The notes: generated by a model from the sequence alone, not told the origin. A DNA stretch of 64,000 bases from Acinetobacter bohemicus ANC 3994 (GCF_000367925.1 NZ_KB849176.1:817474-881473), one strand, 5' to 3'; positions 51,998 through 61,292 are shown, counted from the stretch's first letter. A program made the numbers and translations.

Positions 51998-53185
51998 ATG
52001 TTCGTACGATTGTTTTATACATTAAGAAAATACGGTGTGCCTGTATCGACGCGTGAACTCATTGATTTAAATCATGCAGTCAGCGAAGGTTTGGTTTTTG
52101 CAGATCAAGATGAATTCTATCAATTAGCAAAAACGGTTATGGTTAAAGATGAGCGCTTCTTTGACAAATTTGACCGTGCCATGAAAGATTATTTTGATGG
52201 TATTTCAACTTTTGATTTGGATGATTTGCTCAAGCAAGTTGATAAATTGCCGAAAGATTGGTTCGATCTGGAACTACTTGAAAAACATCTCACACCTGAA
52301 CAGCGCGAAGAACTGAAAAAAGCCGGCTCGCTTGAAGAACTCATGAAGATGTTAGAAGAACGTCTGCGTGAGCAACACAAAAAGCATCAAGGTGGTAATA
52401 AGATGATCGGCACGGGTGGTACATCACCATTCGGTGCTTTTGGCGATCATCCTGAAGGTGTGCGTATTGGTGGACCGGGTCGTAAGCGTTCAGCGGTTAA
52501 AGTTTGGGAACAGCGTAAATATCAAAATTTAGATGATGGGCAGATTTTAGGCACACGTCAAATGCAAATGGCATTGCGTCGTTTACGTAAATTTGCGCGT
52601 CAGGGGGCAGCTGAAGAACTGGATATTAATGGCACTATTCGCGAAACAGCGAAGCAGGGCATTTTGGATGTTCAGCTTGTTCCTGAGCGTCGTAACCGAG
52701 TGAAAGTTTTAATGTTGTTTGATGTGGGCGGATCGATGGATTCGCACATTGCTCAATGTGAAAAGCTATTTGGTGCGGCAAAAACTGAATTTAAAACCTT
52801 AGAATATTTTTATTTCCATAACTGTCTATATGACTATGTGTGGAAGGACAACATTCGCCGCTCTAGTACGCGTATGAACACATGGGATTTGTTGAATACC
52901 TATGGTCGCGACTATCGTGTAATTGTTGTAGGGGATGCCAGTATGGCACCCTATGAGCTGACCTCGATCGGTGGTTCGGTTGAATATATGAATGATGAAG
53001 CCGGCAATGTTTGGTTACAGCGTTTACGTCAACATTTTGAAAAAACAGCATGGCTCAACCCTGAACAAGACAGTTATTGGCATTACACACATACCATTGG
53101 CTTAATTAAGCAAATTTTTGAAGATCATATGTATCCGATGACCTTAAAGGGTGTAGAGGATATGACAAAATATTTAGCTCGCTAA
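51998..53185 (+). CDS. VWA domain protein, CoxE-like partner of MoxR
   Basis: The 395-residue protein has a charged helical N-terminal half (about 70-140, with LTPEQREELKKAGSLEELM) and a C-terminal VWA domain. The MIDAS motif is DVGGS at residues 242-246, a variant of DxSxS in which the middle Ser is Gly, as also seen in CoxE-type proteins. It is cytoplasmic, with no signal or membrane segment. It is the operon partner of the MoxR ATPase. Confidence 0.9.
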   Translation: MFVRLFYTLRKYGVPVSTRELIDLNHAVSEGLVFADQDEFYQLAKTVMVKDERFFDKFDRAMKDYFDGISTFDLDDLLKQVDKLPKDWFDLELLEKHLTPEQREELKKAGSLEELMKMLEERLREQHKKHQGGNKMIGTGGTSPFGAFGDHPEGVRIGGPGRKRSAVKVWEQRKYQNLDDGQILGTRQMQMALRRLRKFARQGAAEELDINGTIRETAKQGILDVQLVPERRNRVKVLMLFDVGGSMDSHIAQCEKLFGAAKTEFKTLEYFYFHNCLYDYVWKDNIRRSSTRMNTWDLLNTYGRDYRVIVVGDASMAPYELTSIGGSVEYMNDEAGNVWLQRLRQHFEKTAWLNPEQDSYWHYTHTIGLIKQIFEDHMYPMTLKGVEDMTKYLAR

Positions 53186-53229
53186 ACATACTAAAATCAA
53201 CACGTTCTTTTTAAATATAGGGGGTGACA

Positions 53230-54438
53230 ATGAATCATCAAATTAATGGTATTGCATTACCAAACGAAGAAGGTTTCTTTGGGCAATATGGTGGTCAATT
53301 TATTCCGCCCCATTTAAAAGAAGCAATGGATGAAATTAATCTTGCGTATGAAAAAATTCGTCATACGGCTGAATTTAAAAATGAATTAGCTGATTTATTT
53401 GCAAATTATGTGGGTCGTCCAAGTCCATTGTTTCATGCAAAACGGTTGTCTGATCAATTGGGTGGGGCGCAAATTTATCTCAAACGTGAAGATTTAAACC
53501 ACACGGGTGCACACAAAATTAATCACTGTTTAGGTGAAGCTTTACTTGCGAAATATATGGGTAAAAGCAAAGTAATTGCAGAAACAGGTGCAGGTCAACA
53601 TGGCGTTGCTTTAGCAACAGCATGTGCACTGGTTGGTATTCCATGTGAAATTCATATGGGGCAAGTGGATATTGAAAAAGAACATCCAAATGTCGTTAAA
53701 ATGAAAATTTTGGGTGCAAAGCTGATTGCTGTAACACGTGGAACCGCAACATTAAAAGATGCTGTAGACAGTGCGTTTGATGAATATCTAAAAGATCCGA
53801 AAAATTTTATCTATGCGATTGGTTCAGTGGTTGGCCCACACCCATTTCCAAAAATGGTTCGTGATTTTCAGTCTATTATTGGTGACGAAATTAAAGTTCA
53901 AACCAAGGATCGTTTTGGTTCAAACCCAGATTACATTGTTGCATGTGTGGGTGGTGGTTCAAATGCGATGGGGGCATTCACTGCATTTTTGAATGAACCT
54001 GATGTGAAGCTAGTAGGGGTTGAGCCTGCTGGTCATGGTTTGGACACCAATATGCATTCAGCAACATTGACTTTGGGTAAACCGAGTCAACTGCATGGTA
54101 TGGCTTGTTATGTACTTGAGGATGAGCAGGGTGAACCTTTACCTGTACATTCAATTGCATCTGGTTTGGATTATCCTGGTGTTGGGCCACAACATAGTTT
54201 CCTTAAAGATTTAGGTCGAGTGGAATATTCAACGGCAACCGATCAAGAATGTTTAGATGCATTTATGACCTTGTCGCGAGTGGAAGGAATTGTTCCGGCG
54301 CTAGAAAGTTCACATGCAGTGGCTTGGGCTATTCGTGAAGCACCTAAAATGCCGAAAGATATAAAAATCGTGGTTAACTTATCTGGTCGTGGTGATAAAG
54401 ACGCTGACTATGTGGCCGAAAAATTAGGCTTAAATTAG
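53230..54438 (+). CDS. trpB: Tryptophan synthase beta chain (stand-alone)
   Basis: The 402-residue PLP enzyme joins indole and serine. The PLP lysine is Lys96 in LNHTGAHKINH, the catalytic Glu lies in AETGAGQHGVA, the phosphate loop is CVGGGSNAMG, and the C-terminal LSGRGDKD is intact, so it should be active. trpA is absent next to it; the neighbours are a VWA gene and a CBS gene. It may therefore be a second beta chain for indole salvage, or the only trpB of a dispersed pathway. The ATG at 53230 follows GGGGGTG. Confidence 0.92.
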   Translation: MNHQINGIALPNEEGFFGQYGGQFIPPHLKEAMDEINLAYEKIRHTAEFKNELADLFANYVGRPSPLFHAKRLSDQLGGAQIYLKREDLNHTGAHKINHCLGEALLAKYMGKSKVIAETGAGQHGVALATACALVGIPCEIHMGQVDIEKEHPNVVKMKILGAKLIAVTRGTATLKDAVDSAFDEYLKDPKNFIYAIGSVVGPHPFPKMVRDFQSIIGDEIKVQTKDRFGSNPDYIVACVGGGSNAMGAFTAFLNEPDVKLVGVEPAGHGLDTNMHSATLTLGKPSQLHGMACYVLEDEQGEPLPVHSIASGLDYPGVGPQHSFLKDLGRVEYSTATDQECLDAFMTLSRVEGIVPALESSHAVAWAIREAPKMPKDIKIVVNLSGRGDKDADYVAEKLGLN

Positions 54439-54443
54439 TATAA

Positions 54444-54547
54444 AATTTCCCTAAATCAGCCTTTTGAAAAGAGGGGGCTTTCTCTTTCATTTCTATAAAG
54501 AGAAGAGTAAAAGTCTCCTTTTATTGAGGAATGATTTAGAAGGATTA
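54444..54547. repeat. Decayed palindromic intergenic repeat
   Basis: The left half AATTTCCCTAAATCAGCC, then CTTTTGAAAAG, and the right half AAGTCTCCTTTTATTGAGG with AATGATTTAGAAGGATT match the element at 18201-18317 in order, outer symmetry and spacing, with many substitutions. It sits directly after the trpB stop codon. Confidence 0.55.
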
Positions 54548-54549
54548 AA

Positions 54550-54577
54550 GAAACCTCTCAATAGAGAGGTTTTTTTA
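54550..54577. terminator. Bidirectional terminator between trpB and the CBS gene
   Basis: AAACCTCTC and GAGAGGTTT form a 9-bp stem around AATA, followed by a T run. It lies between the convergent genes. Confidence 0.92.
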
Positions 54578-54591
54578 TCGGTTTTGAAAAC

Positions 54592-55023
54592 TCAACTTGC
54601 GATATATTGTTGTAATTGATCAATTAATTTACGTTGGTCTTCCATCACAACTTTGACTAAGTCACCAATTGAGATTAAGCCAATCAGTTTATCATTTTCA
54701 ACAACGGGTAGATGGCGTAGATGGCGATCTGTCATAAGGTTTAAACAATCTTCAACACTATTCGATTTGGTGACGGTAAGCACTTTCGCAGTCATAATTT
54801 CACTGACTGTGGTCTCTTTAGAGGTGCGTTCCATGAGTATAATTTTACGTGTGTAATCACGCTCAGAAAAAATACCCACAACTTTATCTTGATCAGTGAC
54901 CACGAGTGCACCAATGCCTTTATCCGCCATAAGTGAAATTGCTTCAAGTACAGTCGATTCAGGGCTAATCGTAAAGATGTTTTGTTCAATTTTGTTCTGA
55001 ATAACTTGTGCTACATTGGTCAT
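54592..55023 (-). CDS. Paired CBS-domain protein
   Basis: The 143-residue protein is two CBS domains: FTISPESTVLEAISLMADKGIGALVVTDQDKVVGIFSERD (about 17-56) and VLTVTKSNSVEDCLNLMTDRHLRHLPVVENDKLIGLISIGDLV (about 83-125). Such stand-alone pairs bind adenine nucleotides and act as energy sensors or regulators. No partner enzyme is fused. An AAAGGGTGA ribosome binding site supports the ATG at 55023. Confidence 0.93.
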   Translation of the reverse strand: MTNVAQVIQNKIEQNIFTISPESTVLEAISLMADKGIGALVVTDQDKVVGIFSERDYTRKIILMERTSKETTVSEIMTAKVLTVTKSNSVEDCLNLMTDRHLRHLPVVENDKLIGLISIGDLVKVVMEDQRKLIDQLQQYIAS

Positions 55024-55155
55024 TTATAGTCACCCTTTGTTGTTTATTGTTTGACATTAAACTTAGCGCGAAATAAGGAAAATGCAAAGACTTTTCAAGT
55101 CAGAAATTTCATTTTACATTTCTCTTTATTTTACTTTAACGATTTCGATACAAAA

Positions 55156-55530
55156 TTAAGCAGGTTTTAAAGACTCAGAGAAAAAGAAATGACGCATCTG
55201 CTGAGTAGTTAATTTAAATTTTTGGCTTGAAGAATTACATAGTGCAGGGGTAACACGTAAACGAGTCAATGTCGGCAGTAGATATTCTTGGAAATCATTT
55301 GGGGTGATTTTGCGAGGGGTGTAATTGGGCCAATGTAGTTGGGCATATTTATGTGCTTGGACACTGTTCAGCCAAAATGGAAAAATGAAATCTTGATGAT
55401 CAGACATCATTGCCCAACCTTGTTCATGATATAAGCCCCAAAGTACACCACAGTACATCATCGATTTTAAAATGGTAATTTTAAAGAATAAATCTTTAGG
55501 AATGAGTTGTAATGAATTAATTTGTTTCAT
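55156..55530 (-). CDS. DUF2750 family protein
   Basis: The 124-residue soluble protein has the DUF2750 layout: LWGLYHEQGWAMMSDHQDFIFPFWLNSVQAHKYAQLHWPNY followed by the P-x-x-I-T-x-x-D-F segment (PRKITPNDFQEYLLPTL). The family has no known function. The ribosome binding site is weak. It stands alone, with a gap of about 130 bases on each side. Confidence 0.8.
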   Translation of the reverse strand: MKQINSLQLIPKDLFFKITILKSMMYCGVLWGLYHEQGWAMMSDHQDFIFPFWLNSVQAHKYAQLHWPNYTPRKITPNDFQEYLLPTLTRLRVTPALCNSSSQKFKLTTQQMRHFFFSESLKPA

Positions 55531-55639
55531 GTTAAAAACGTCTATTGAATTCAGACTCTATTGTAAGAAATTTAGATGAAAGTTCAGTGTAAGCTTTAAG
55601 AAACAATGTAAATAAATATGTATTTAAAAAGAATAGGGT

Positions 55640-55668
55640 TAAAAAAACGCCACCTTAGTGACGTTTTA
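55640..55668 (-). terminator. Terminator of the Sel1-like gene
   Basis: On the minus strand AACGTCAC and GTGGCGTT flank TAAG, followed by a T run, immediately beyond the stop codon. Confidence 0.75.
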
Positions 55669-55902
55669 TTAAGCTTGCATAGTGGCTAAATTCTGCCAAT
55701 ATTGTGCTTTGAGTGAGTCTCGTTCTACACGAAAACCTTGATAATAAAGTTCTGCTAAGAACAATGCTGCTTTACCATGTCCAGCACGCGCGACTTCTTC
55801 CAATTGTTGAACCGCATCTGAAAAATTCATTTGTGATTGAATGGTGTTTACTGCGTCTGCATACACATGTTCTAAGTCTTGGTGAGAGAGTTGATGAATC
55901 AT
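55669..55902 (-). CDS. Small Sel1-repeat-like protein
   Basis: The 77-residue protein contains one Sel1-like repeat (GHGKAALFLAELYYQGFRVERDSLKAQYWQNLA, about 41-73), with the G-x-x-x-A-x-x-x-L-x-x-L-Y-x-x-G consensus, preceded by a helical stretch. It has no signal peptide. An AAGGAG ribosome binding site four to eight bases before the ATG supports translation. A single repeat suggests a small adaptor, with function unknown. Confidence 0.75.
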   Translation of the reverse strand: MIHQLSHQDLEHVYADAVNTIQSQMNFSDAVQQLEEVARAGHGKAALFLAELYYQGFRVERDSLKAQYWQNLATMQA

Positions 55903-56123
55903 ATAAAACTCCTTATTGTAATTATGATTGCTAAAAGACAGTTCAATTTGTCTTTATATTAATTTAACTTACCTTTGTTAAAGTAATATTACAATAAACT
56001 TGAATTGTCAAACAATATATGTGGGTTGTACTTATAAAAACAAGTTTACATGATTAAACAATCTACAAAATGAATTTTTATTAATATACATATACTGGAA
56101 GTCGTAAATATAAGGAGAAGAAC

Positions 56124-56483
56124 ATGACAAAAACATTTGATGGTTTGACTTTTGATTTGCCTCCAACAAGTTCTCAAATTGTTGAGCTGGCTCATCAGCA
56201 TCGAAAAAATTTAGATGAAGCTATTTTTCATGAAGAAATTCACTTAGGGGACTATTGTTTAGCACAACGTAAAAGAGTTTACGATTTTACCCGCCAATTA
56301 GATCCACAACAACGTGAAGAATTTTATCAAGTTTATAATGGCGAGTTAAGGCGCATAGCAGATGATGATGAGCTACATTCAGTAGATTCAGAACAAGGTC
56401 TGAGTGCGTTTGCAATTATGCTTGTGTTAGGGATTATTGCATTGGTCCTTTATTTTGCAGTGATTAGAAATCTTGTTGGATAG
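56124..56483 (+). CDS. Tail-anchored uncharacterised protein
   Basis: The 119-residue protein has a soluble helical N-terminal part (with HQHRKNLDEAIFHEEIHLGDY and RQLDPQQREEFYQVYN) and one C-terminal membrane segment (FAIMLVLGIIALVLYFAVI, about 95-113). The AAGGAGAAGAAC ribosome binding site is strong. I recognise no family. It is followed by the small membrane protein at 56590. Confidence 0.7.
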   Translation: MTKTFDGLTFDLPPTSSQIVELAHQHRKNLDEAIFHEEIHLGDYCLAQRKRVYDFTRQLDPQQREEFYQVYNGELRRIADDDELHSVDSEQGLSAFAIMLVLGIIALVLYFAVIRNLVG

Positions 56484-56589
56484 GCTGATGAGGATTGCTC
56501 AATTTCTGTTACAAATGCATTGAAATTGAGCAAATCCGCTTGTACTTCTGAATACGGCATCCTAAACTACCTTCAGTTCGAGGTAGGCT

Positions 56590-56907
56590 ATGCATATTGC
56601 TATACAAAAAATTGTTCAATTTAAATCTAATATAAAGCTTGAATATGTTTATAACATGCTCATCGTGACCATTGTTGCCGTTATATTGATGCTTGCTTTA
56701 ATTGCCCTTCATCGCCCCATTTCACTCACGCAATTTGAAAATGTTGTCAAACTTTCATATCAAGCCAGTTACCCAGACACTCAGCAAATGGCATTGTCAC
56801 TGATGCAGCAGCAACAGGTTCCTTATGGACAATATTTTAAATTGATGCAGGCGCATCATTTGGAAATGACGCAGGCACATCAATTACCTCCTTTGCAGGT
56901 GGAGTAA
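56590..56907 (+). CDS. Small membrane protein, 3' end overlapping an opposite-strand gene
   Basis: The 105-residue protein has one strong membrane segment (MLIVTIVAVILMLALIAL, about 23-40) followed by a Gln-rich soluble tail (QQMALSLMQQQQVPYGQYF). AGGTAGG lies five bases before the ATG. The last 71 bases overlap the 3' end of the M16 gene on the other strand. No family is recognised. Confidence 0.6.
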   Translation: MHIAIQKIVQFKSNIKLEYVYNMLIVTIVAVILMLALIALHRPISLTQFENVVKLSYQASYPDTQQMALSLMQQQQVPYGQYFKLMQAHHLEMTQAHQLPPLQVE

Positions 56908-58447
56908 TAATCGTTTTGGGGATTTGCTCTATTGATGGTGGTTTAAGTGTCGGTGCTTGAGGGACTAGGTTTTGATTAAGTGTCATTTCCAAAGCTTTTT
57001 TATCTAATTTGTCATTCACCACGATGATTGTAAGTCGTTCAGGGTGAATGTGTTTTTGAATCGCATTTTGTACATCTTGCGCAGTCATTTTTTCTAATAA
57101 GCGTGGGTATTCATTTAAATAGTCCGCAGTTTGATTGTAAAACCCCATTGAGCCTAACTGAGCATTAATATTGGCATTGCTACTATAATTGTTGGGAAAA
57201 GCACGCAACATCCCTGCTTTGGTTTCTTCTAATTGTTTTTGATCAATCGGTTGCTTGACAAAATCGACCAAAGCTCGATGAGCCACCTGTATGCTGTCGA
57301 GGAGTTGGTCTTGTTTTGTGGAGTAACTAAGACTAAAGGTTCCGGGAGCTTGGCTAAATGAAAATGAACTATAAGCGCCATAGGTATAACCACGTTTGAC
57401 ACGTAGTTCTTTCATTAACACCGAATTAAAGCCAGTTCCTCCGAACATTTGATTCGCAACTTCTAAGGCTAAACGGTCTGAGTCAAATCGTGTCGTACCT
57501 AAATGACCCATAATGACATGAGCTTGGCTGGAATTAAAAGCCATATGACGGATGTCAAAACTAGACTTATCTATGGGTTGAGTGAGCGGTTTTGCTTTTT
57601 CCCCTTGCTTTAAATTTTTTGCAATACGTTCAGAAAGTTTGAGTGCTTCTTTGGGATTGAGTTGACCTGTAATGGCAATATTCATATTTTGTGCCACTAA
57701 AAATTGGTCACTAAATTGTTTGAGTTCAACTGGTGTGATTTTACTAATACTGCGCTGCGTTCCCGTAATCGGTTCAGCATAGGGGTGTTTGCCATATAAT
57801 GCGCGGTAAAATTGAATATTCATCATTCGGCTTGGGTTTTCTTGAACTTGCTTTTGACCCACTTGGGTGTTGGTGAGCATTAAATGAATACTGGATTTTT
57901 TGAAGGTGGAATGATTTAAAACTTCCAGCATCATATTCAATGCAGGCTCAAGTTTTTTCGGATCGGATAATACCCGCAGTTTTACAATGAACATATCACG
58001 ATAAGCTTTCACACTAAACTGAGCACCAACCGCTTCAAAAGCACTGGCAATTTCGTTAGCGGTATATTTCTCGGTCCCTTCATCAAGCAGTTGCGCAGCC
58101 ATATTGGCAACACCATATAAGCCAGCGGCGATTTCTTCATCCCGCGCTGAGCCTGCATTGAAGGTCAATTGAATGTCAATAATGGGTAAATTTTGCGATT
58201 CGACAAACAATGTTCGAACTTTGTAACGATTTTTCAGTTCATGTACATCAGGCGCGCGAAATTGAAGTTGCTTATTGTCGTTTTTCAAACTTTGTAAAAG
58301 AGGAATTGATTTTAAATCTGTCGGCTGATTATCGCCTAGATTATTTAAATTTACGTTATTTAAATCCACATTCGCAATGACAGATTGAGTACAAATAATG
58401 GAACTGAGTAAGATAAAAGGTCGTAGCTTAAACATATAAAATTCCAT
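56837..58447 (-). CDS. M16B peptidase-like protein lacking the zinc motif
   Basis: The protein (536 aa, or 532 from an ATG at 58435) has a signal peptide (MFKLRPFILLSSIICTQSVIA) and two M16 domains. Where active members have HxxEH, this one reads YGVANMAAQLLDEGTEK, so the zinc ligands are missing. GYTYGAYSSFSF (about 370) is the conserved R/Y-containing C-domain motif. It is probably the non-catalytic partner of the gene upstream, to which it is joined by a TAATG overlap. The pair would act in the periplasm. Confidence 0.9.
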   Translation of the reverse strand: MEFYMFKLRPFILLSSIICTQSVIANVDLNNVNLNNLGDNQPTDLKSIPLLQSLKNDNKQLQFRAPDVHELKNRYKVRTLFVESQNLPIIDIQLTFNAGSARDEEIAAGLYGVANMAAQLLDEGTEKYTANEIASAFEAVGAQFSVKAYRDMFIVKLRVLSDPKKLEPALNMMLEVLNHSTFKKSSIHLMLTNTQVGQKQVQENPSRMMNIQFYRALYGKHPYAEPITGTQRSISKITPVELKQFSDQFLVAQNMNIAITGQLNPKEALKLSERIAKNLKQGEKAKPLTQPIDKSSFDIRHMAFNSSQAHVIMGHLGTTRFDSDRLALEVANQMFGGTGFNSVLMKELRVKRGYTYGAYSSFSFSQAPGTFSLSYSTKQDQLLDSIQVAHRALVDFVKQPIDQKQLEETKAGMLRAFPNNYSSNANINAQLGSMGFYNQTADYLNEYPRLLEKMTAQDVQNAIQKHIHPERLTIIVVNDKLDKKALEMTLNQNLVPQAPTLKPPSIEQIPKTIITPPAKEVIDVPASFPNDAPASI

Positions 58448-59862
58448 TATTGTGCTTTATTTTCAGGTGAAACAGGCGAAAGATATAAAGTGCTGAGGTT
58501 GTCACGGACAAAATAACTATTTGCAACGCGTTGAATATCTTGTGGCGTTACTGTTTCAAAATGTTTAGGCAGTTCATCCATTAAACGGAAACTTAAACCG
58601 TTGATTTCTAAGTTGCCGATCATCTTGGTTTGACCTGCAATATCATCTTGGCTATAAACTAAATTAGAGACGAATTTAGCCGTCACACGTTCAACCTCTT
58701 CGGCTTGAATGAGTTCGGTTTTTAATAAATCAATTTCACTTTGAATGGCTTTTTCTGCATTTTGTAAGCTCACGCCATCGGTGGGTAATGCAGAAATACT
58801 CAATAAGCTATCTCCTCGATTATAAGGATCGTAAGAAACACTAATTGCAGTCAGAACTTTCTTGTCCCTGACCAGACGGTCTTGTAGCCGTGAAGAAATA
58901 CCACTATCTAATACATTTTTAATAATGGTGAGTGCATACGCATCTTGTGGGTTTTTTGCTGTGACCAATGAGCGGACATTCCATGCCATATATAAATTAG
59001 GCACTTGTACAGGTAAATTGAGTTCCATATGGCGGTAACCAACACGATCAAATTCCAATACATCATTGCGTGGAGGGGTTTTTCTAGCCGGAATATCGCC
59101 GAAATACTTTTGTACTTGCAGTAGGGTGCTTTCGGAATCAACATCACCGACAATAATCAAAATGGCGTTGTTGGGTGTATACCAATCGCGATACCATTTT
59201 TTGACATCTTCAAGCTGAATATTCTGAAGATTTTTCATATAGCCAATCACGGGTTGTCTATAGTGACTGGTTGGATAGCTGATCCATTTGAATCGTTCAA
59301 AAGCCAGCGATCTTGGGTTGTCATCGGTGCGTAAACGACGTTCCTCCATCACTACTTTAATTTCAGGCTCAAAATCTTGCTGACGTAATAGCAAATTACT
59401 CATGCGGTCAGATTCAAGTTCTAAAGCCATGGGTAAATAGGTTTTAGGATAAAGCTGGTAATAATTGGTGTAGTTGGTAAAGGTTGAAGCATTGACACTG
59501 CCACCATAAAGACGGCTTAAACGGGTAAATTCATCATTTGGAACTTTATTGGTGCCTTTAAACATCATGTGTTCCAGCACATGAGATATTCCTAATAAGT
59601 TACCCGATTCATCACTGTTACCAACGCCATACCAAATTTGAGTCATCACCATAGGAGAGCGATGGTCTTCACGAATAATCACCTTTAAACCATTGCTAAG
59701 GGTTGTTTCAAATGTGGTGCGTGCTAAGGTGCTACGTGTTTCAGCATGTCCCAAACTGCTTTGTATGGTAAGTAATGCCAAGCCAATGGTTAAAAAATGC
59801 TTTTTTAAAAAAGACAGCTTTGGAAAAGGTGGTACGTAACTTTTGAGCACAATATTTACCAA
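58447..59862 (-). CDS. M16B zinc protease (active subunit)
   Basis: The protein of about 471 residues has a signal-like hydrophobic segment (HFLTIGLALLTIQSSLGHA, about 22-40) and the zinc motif HVLEH at residues 94-98 in GISHVLEHMMFKGTNKVP, with the downstream Glu in EIKVVMEERRLRTDDNP. It would be a periplasmic peptidase or processing enzyme. No ATG is available: the start is TTG at 59862 or GTG at 59850. It is coupled to the inactive partner by TAATG. Confidence 0.9.
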   Translation of the reverse strand: MVNIVLKSYVPPFPKLSFLKKHFLTIGLALLTIQSSLGHAETRSTLARTTFETTLSNGLKVIIREDHRSPMVMTQIWYGVGNSDESGNLLGISHVLEHMMFKGTNKVPNDEFTRLSRLYGGSVNASTFTNYTNYYQLYPKTYLPMALELESDRMSNLLLRQQDFEPEIKVVMEERRLRTDDNPRSLAFERFKWISYPTSHYRQPVIGYMKNLQNIQLEDVKKWYRDWYTPNNAILIIVGDVDSESTLLQVQKYFGDIPARKTPPRNDVLEFDRVGYRHMELNLPVQVPNLYMAWNVRSLVTAKNPQDAYALTIIKNVLDSGISSRLQDRLVRDKKVLTAISVSYDPYNRGDSLLSISALPTDGVSLQNAEKAIQSEIDLLKTELIQAEEVERVTAKFVSNLVYSQDDIAGQTKMIGNLEINGLSFRLMDELPKHFETVTPQDIQRVANSYFVRDNLSTLYLSPVSPENKAQ

Positions 59863-60019
59863 AGTGATTCATTGTATTTAGGATTATTTTTAAGAAATTC
59901 CGATTTCAAAGCAAGGCGAAGTTGTTCGTTTTTGGTGTGCTCAATGTCTACTGGGGATTGCAGAGGAAATCTATGCTAGAATCCTTGTTTTTTAACGCAA
60001 TGCTTTTCAAGGATTCGGC

Positions 60020-61120
60020 ATGCAACAGCAATCTAATGGACAAAATAAATTTTTGATTGATGCTGATATCGGGGATGACGATGTCACTTTACCGAATTTA
60101 CCTGCGGTAAATGTCTCTATTGTTGAAACTCAAAAAGAAGAGACAACTATTTCTGCGCCTGTAGCCACAGAAACAGTGCAAGAAGATACTTCTGGTGGTG
60201 GCTTTTTTAGTCGTATGAAAGTGGGTTTAACCAAAACCCGTAAAAATCTTGCTGATGGGATGGTCAATATTCTTATCGGTGGTAAAGAAATCGATGATGA
60301 ACTGCTGGAAGAAGTTGAAGAGCAATTATTGGTTGCAGATATTGGTGTAGATGCGACCAAAACCATTATTGCTAATTTAACCGAACGTACTGCACGTGGT
60401 GATTTAATCTATTCACATTCATTGTATAAAGCTTTACAAGAAGAATTAGTGGCTTTGCTTGCACCACGGGTAAAACCTTTACACATTGATCCAAATAAAA
60501 GCCCATTTGTAATTTTGGTGGTGGGTGTTAATGGTGTAGGGAAAACCACAACCATTGGTAAACTCGCAAAACGCTTACAAGGTGAAGGTAAGAAGGTCAT
60601 GTTAGCGGCAGGTGATACATTCCGTGCTGCTGCAACAGAGCAACTTCAAATTTGGGGCGAGCGTAATAATATTGCAGTAGTTTCACAAGGTCATGGTGCA
60701 GACAGTGCTTCAGTGATTTTTGATGCTTTTGAAAGTGCGCGTGCAAAAGGTGTTGATGTCCTAATTGCTGATACAGCGGGACGTTTACATAATAAAGGTC
60801 ATTTGATGCAAGAGCTCACCAAAGTAAAACGAGTGATGCAAAAAATTGACGCAACAGCACCACATGAAATTATGTTGGTGGTTGATGCGGGCACAGGTCA
60901 AAATGCGATTAATCAAGTCGAAATGTTTGATGAAGCAGTGGGGTTAACAGGGCTGACCATTACTAAACTTGATGGTACTGCCAAAGGTGGTGTGCTCTTT
61001 AATATTGCTAGCCGTACCCATGTTCCAATTCGTTTTATTGGTGTGGGTGAAAAAATTGATGATTTACGCCCATTCTCAGCAAAATCATTTGTTGCCGCAC
61101 TATTCGAAACAGAAAAGTAA
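60020..61120 (+). CDS. ftsY: Signal recognition particle receptor FtsY
   Basis: The 366-residue GTPase has a short acidic N-terminal region with membrane-targeting character (about 1-65), an N helical bundle (GLTKTRKNLADGMVNILIGGKEIDDELLEE), and a G domain: GVNGVGKTTTIGKLA (about 169-183), DTFRAAATEQL, DTAGRL, TKLDGTAKGG and GVGEKIDDLRPF. It docks ribosome-SRP complexes at the membrane. Its position divergent from an M16 protease pair is common in gammaproteobacteria. Confidence 0.97.
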   Translation: MQQQSNGQNKFLIDADIGDDDVTLPNLPAVNVSIVETQKEETTISAPVATETVQEDTSGGGFFSRMKVGLTKTRKNLADGMVNILIGGKEIDDELLEEVEEQLLVADIGVDATKTIIANLTERTARGDLIYSHSLYKALQEELVALLAPRVKPLHIDPNKSPFVILVVGVNGVGKTTTIGKLAKRLQGEGKKVMLAAGDTFRAAATEQLQIWGERNNIAVVSQGHGADSASVIFDAFESARAKGVDVLIADTAGRLHNKGHLMQELTKVKRVMQKIDATAPHEIMLVVDAGTGQNAINQVEMFDEAVGLTGLTITKLDGTAKGGVLFNIASRTHVPIRFIGVGEKIDDLRPFSAKSFVAALFETEK

Positions 61121-61139
61121 AAATGCTTAATGTTTCACA

Positions 61140-61170
61140 CAAACTCCGCTAAATGCGGAGTTTGTTGTTT
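61140..61170 (+). terminator. Terminator of ftsY
   Basis: CAAACTCCGC and GCGGAGTTTG form a 10-bp stem around TAAAT, followed by a T-rich tail. Confidence 0.88.
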
Positions 61171-61292
61171 TTGAGTTTTATTGTTTGAGTTAAAAAGCAA
61201 CATATAAAAATAACTTATGTAAAGAAGCACCATATATGTGATTAGAATATAAGGAATCAGAAGCTTTAGTATCTGTATTGGGGAGTACTACT

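Noticed and set aside
51133..53185. MoxR/VWA pair considered as a defence or ternary-type system
   Set aside because: No defence effector, nuclease or mobile element is nearby, and the pair matches housekeeping CoxD/CoxE-like chaperones.
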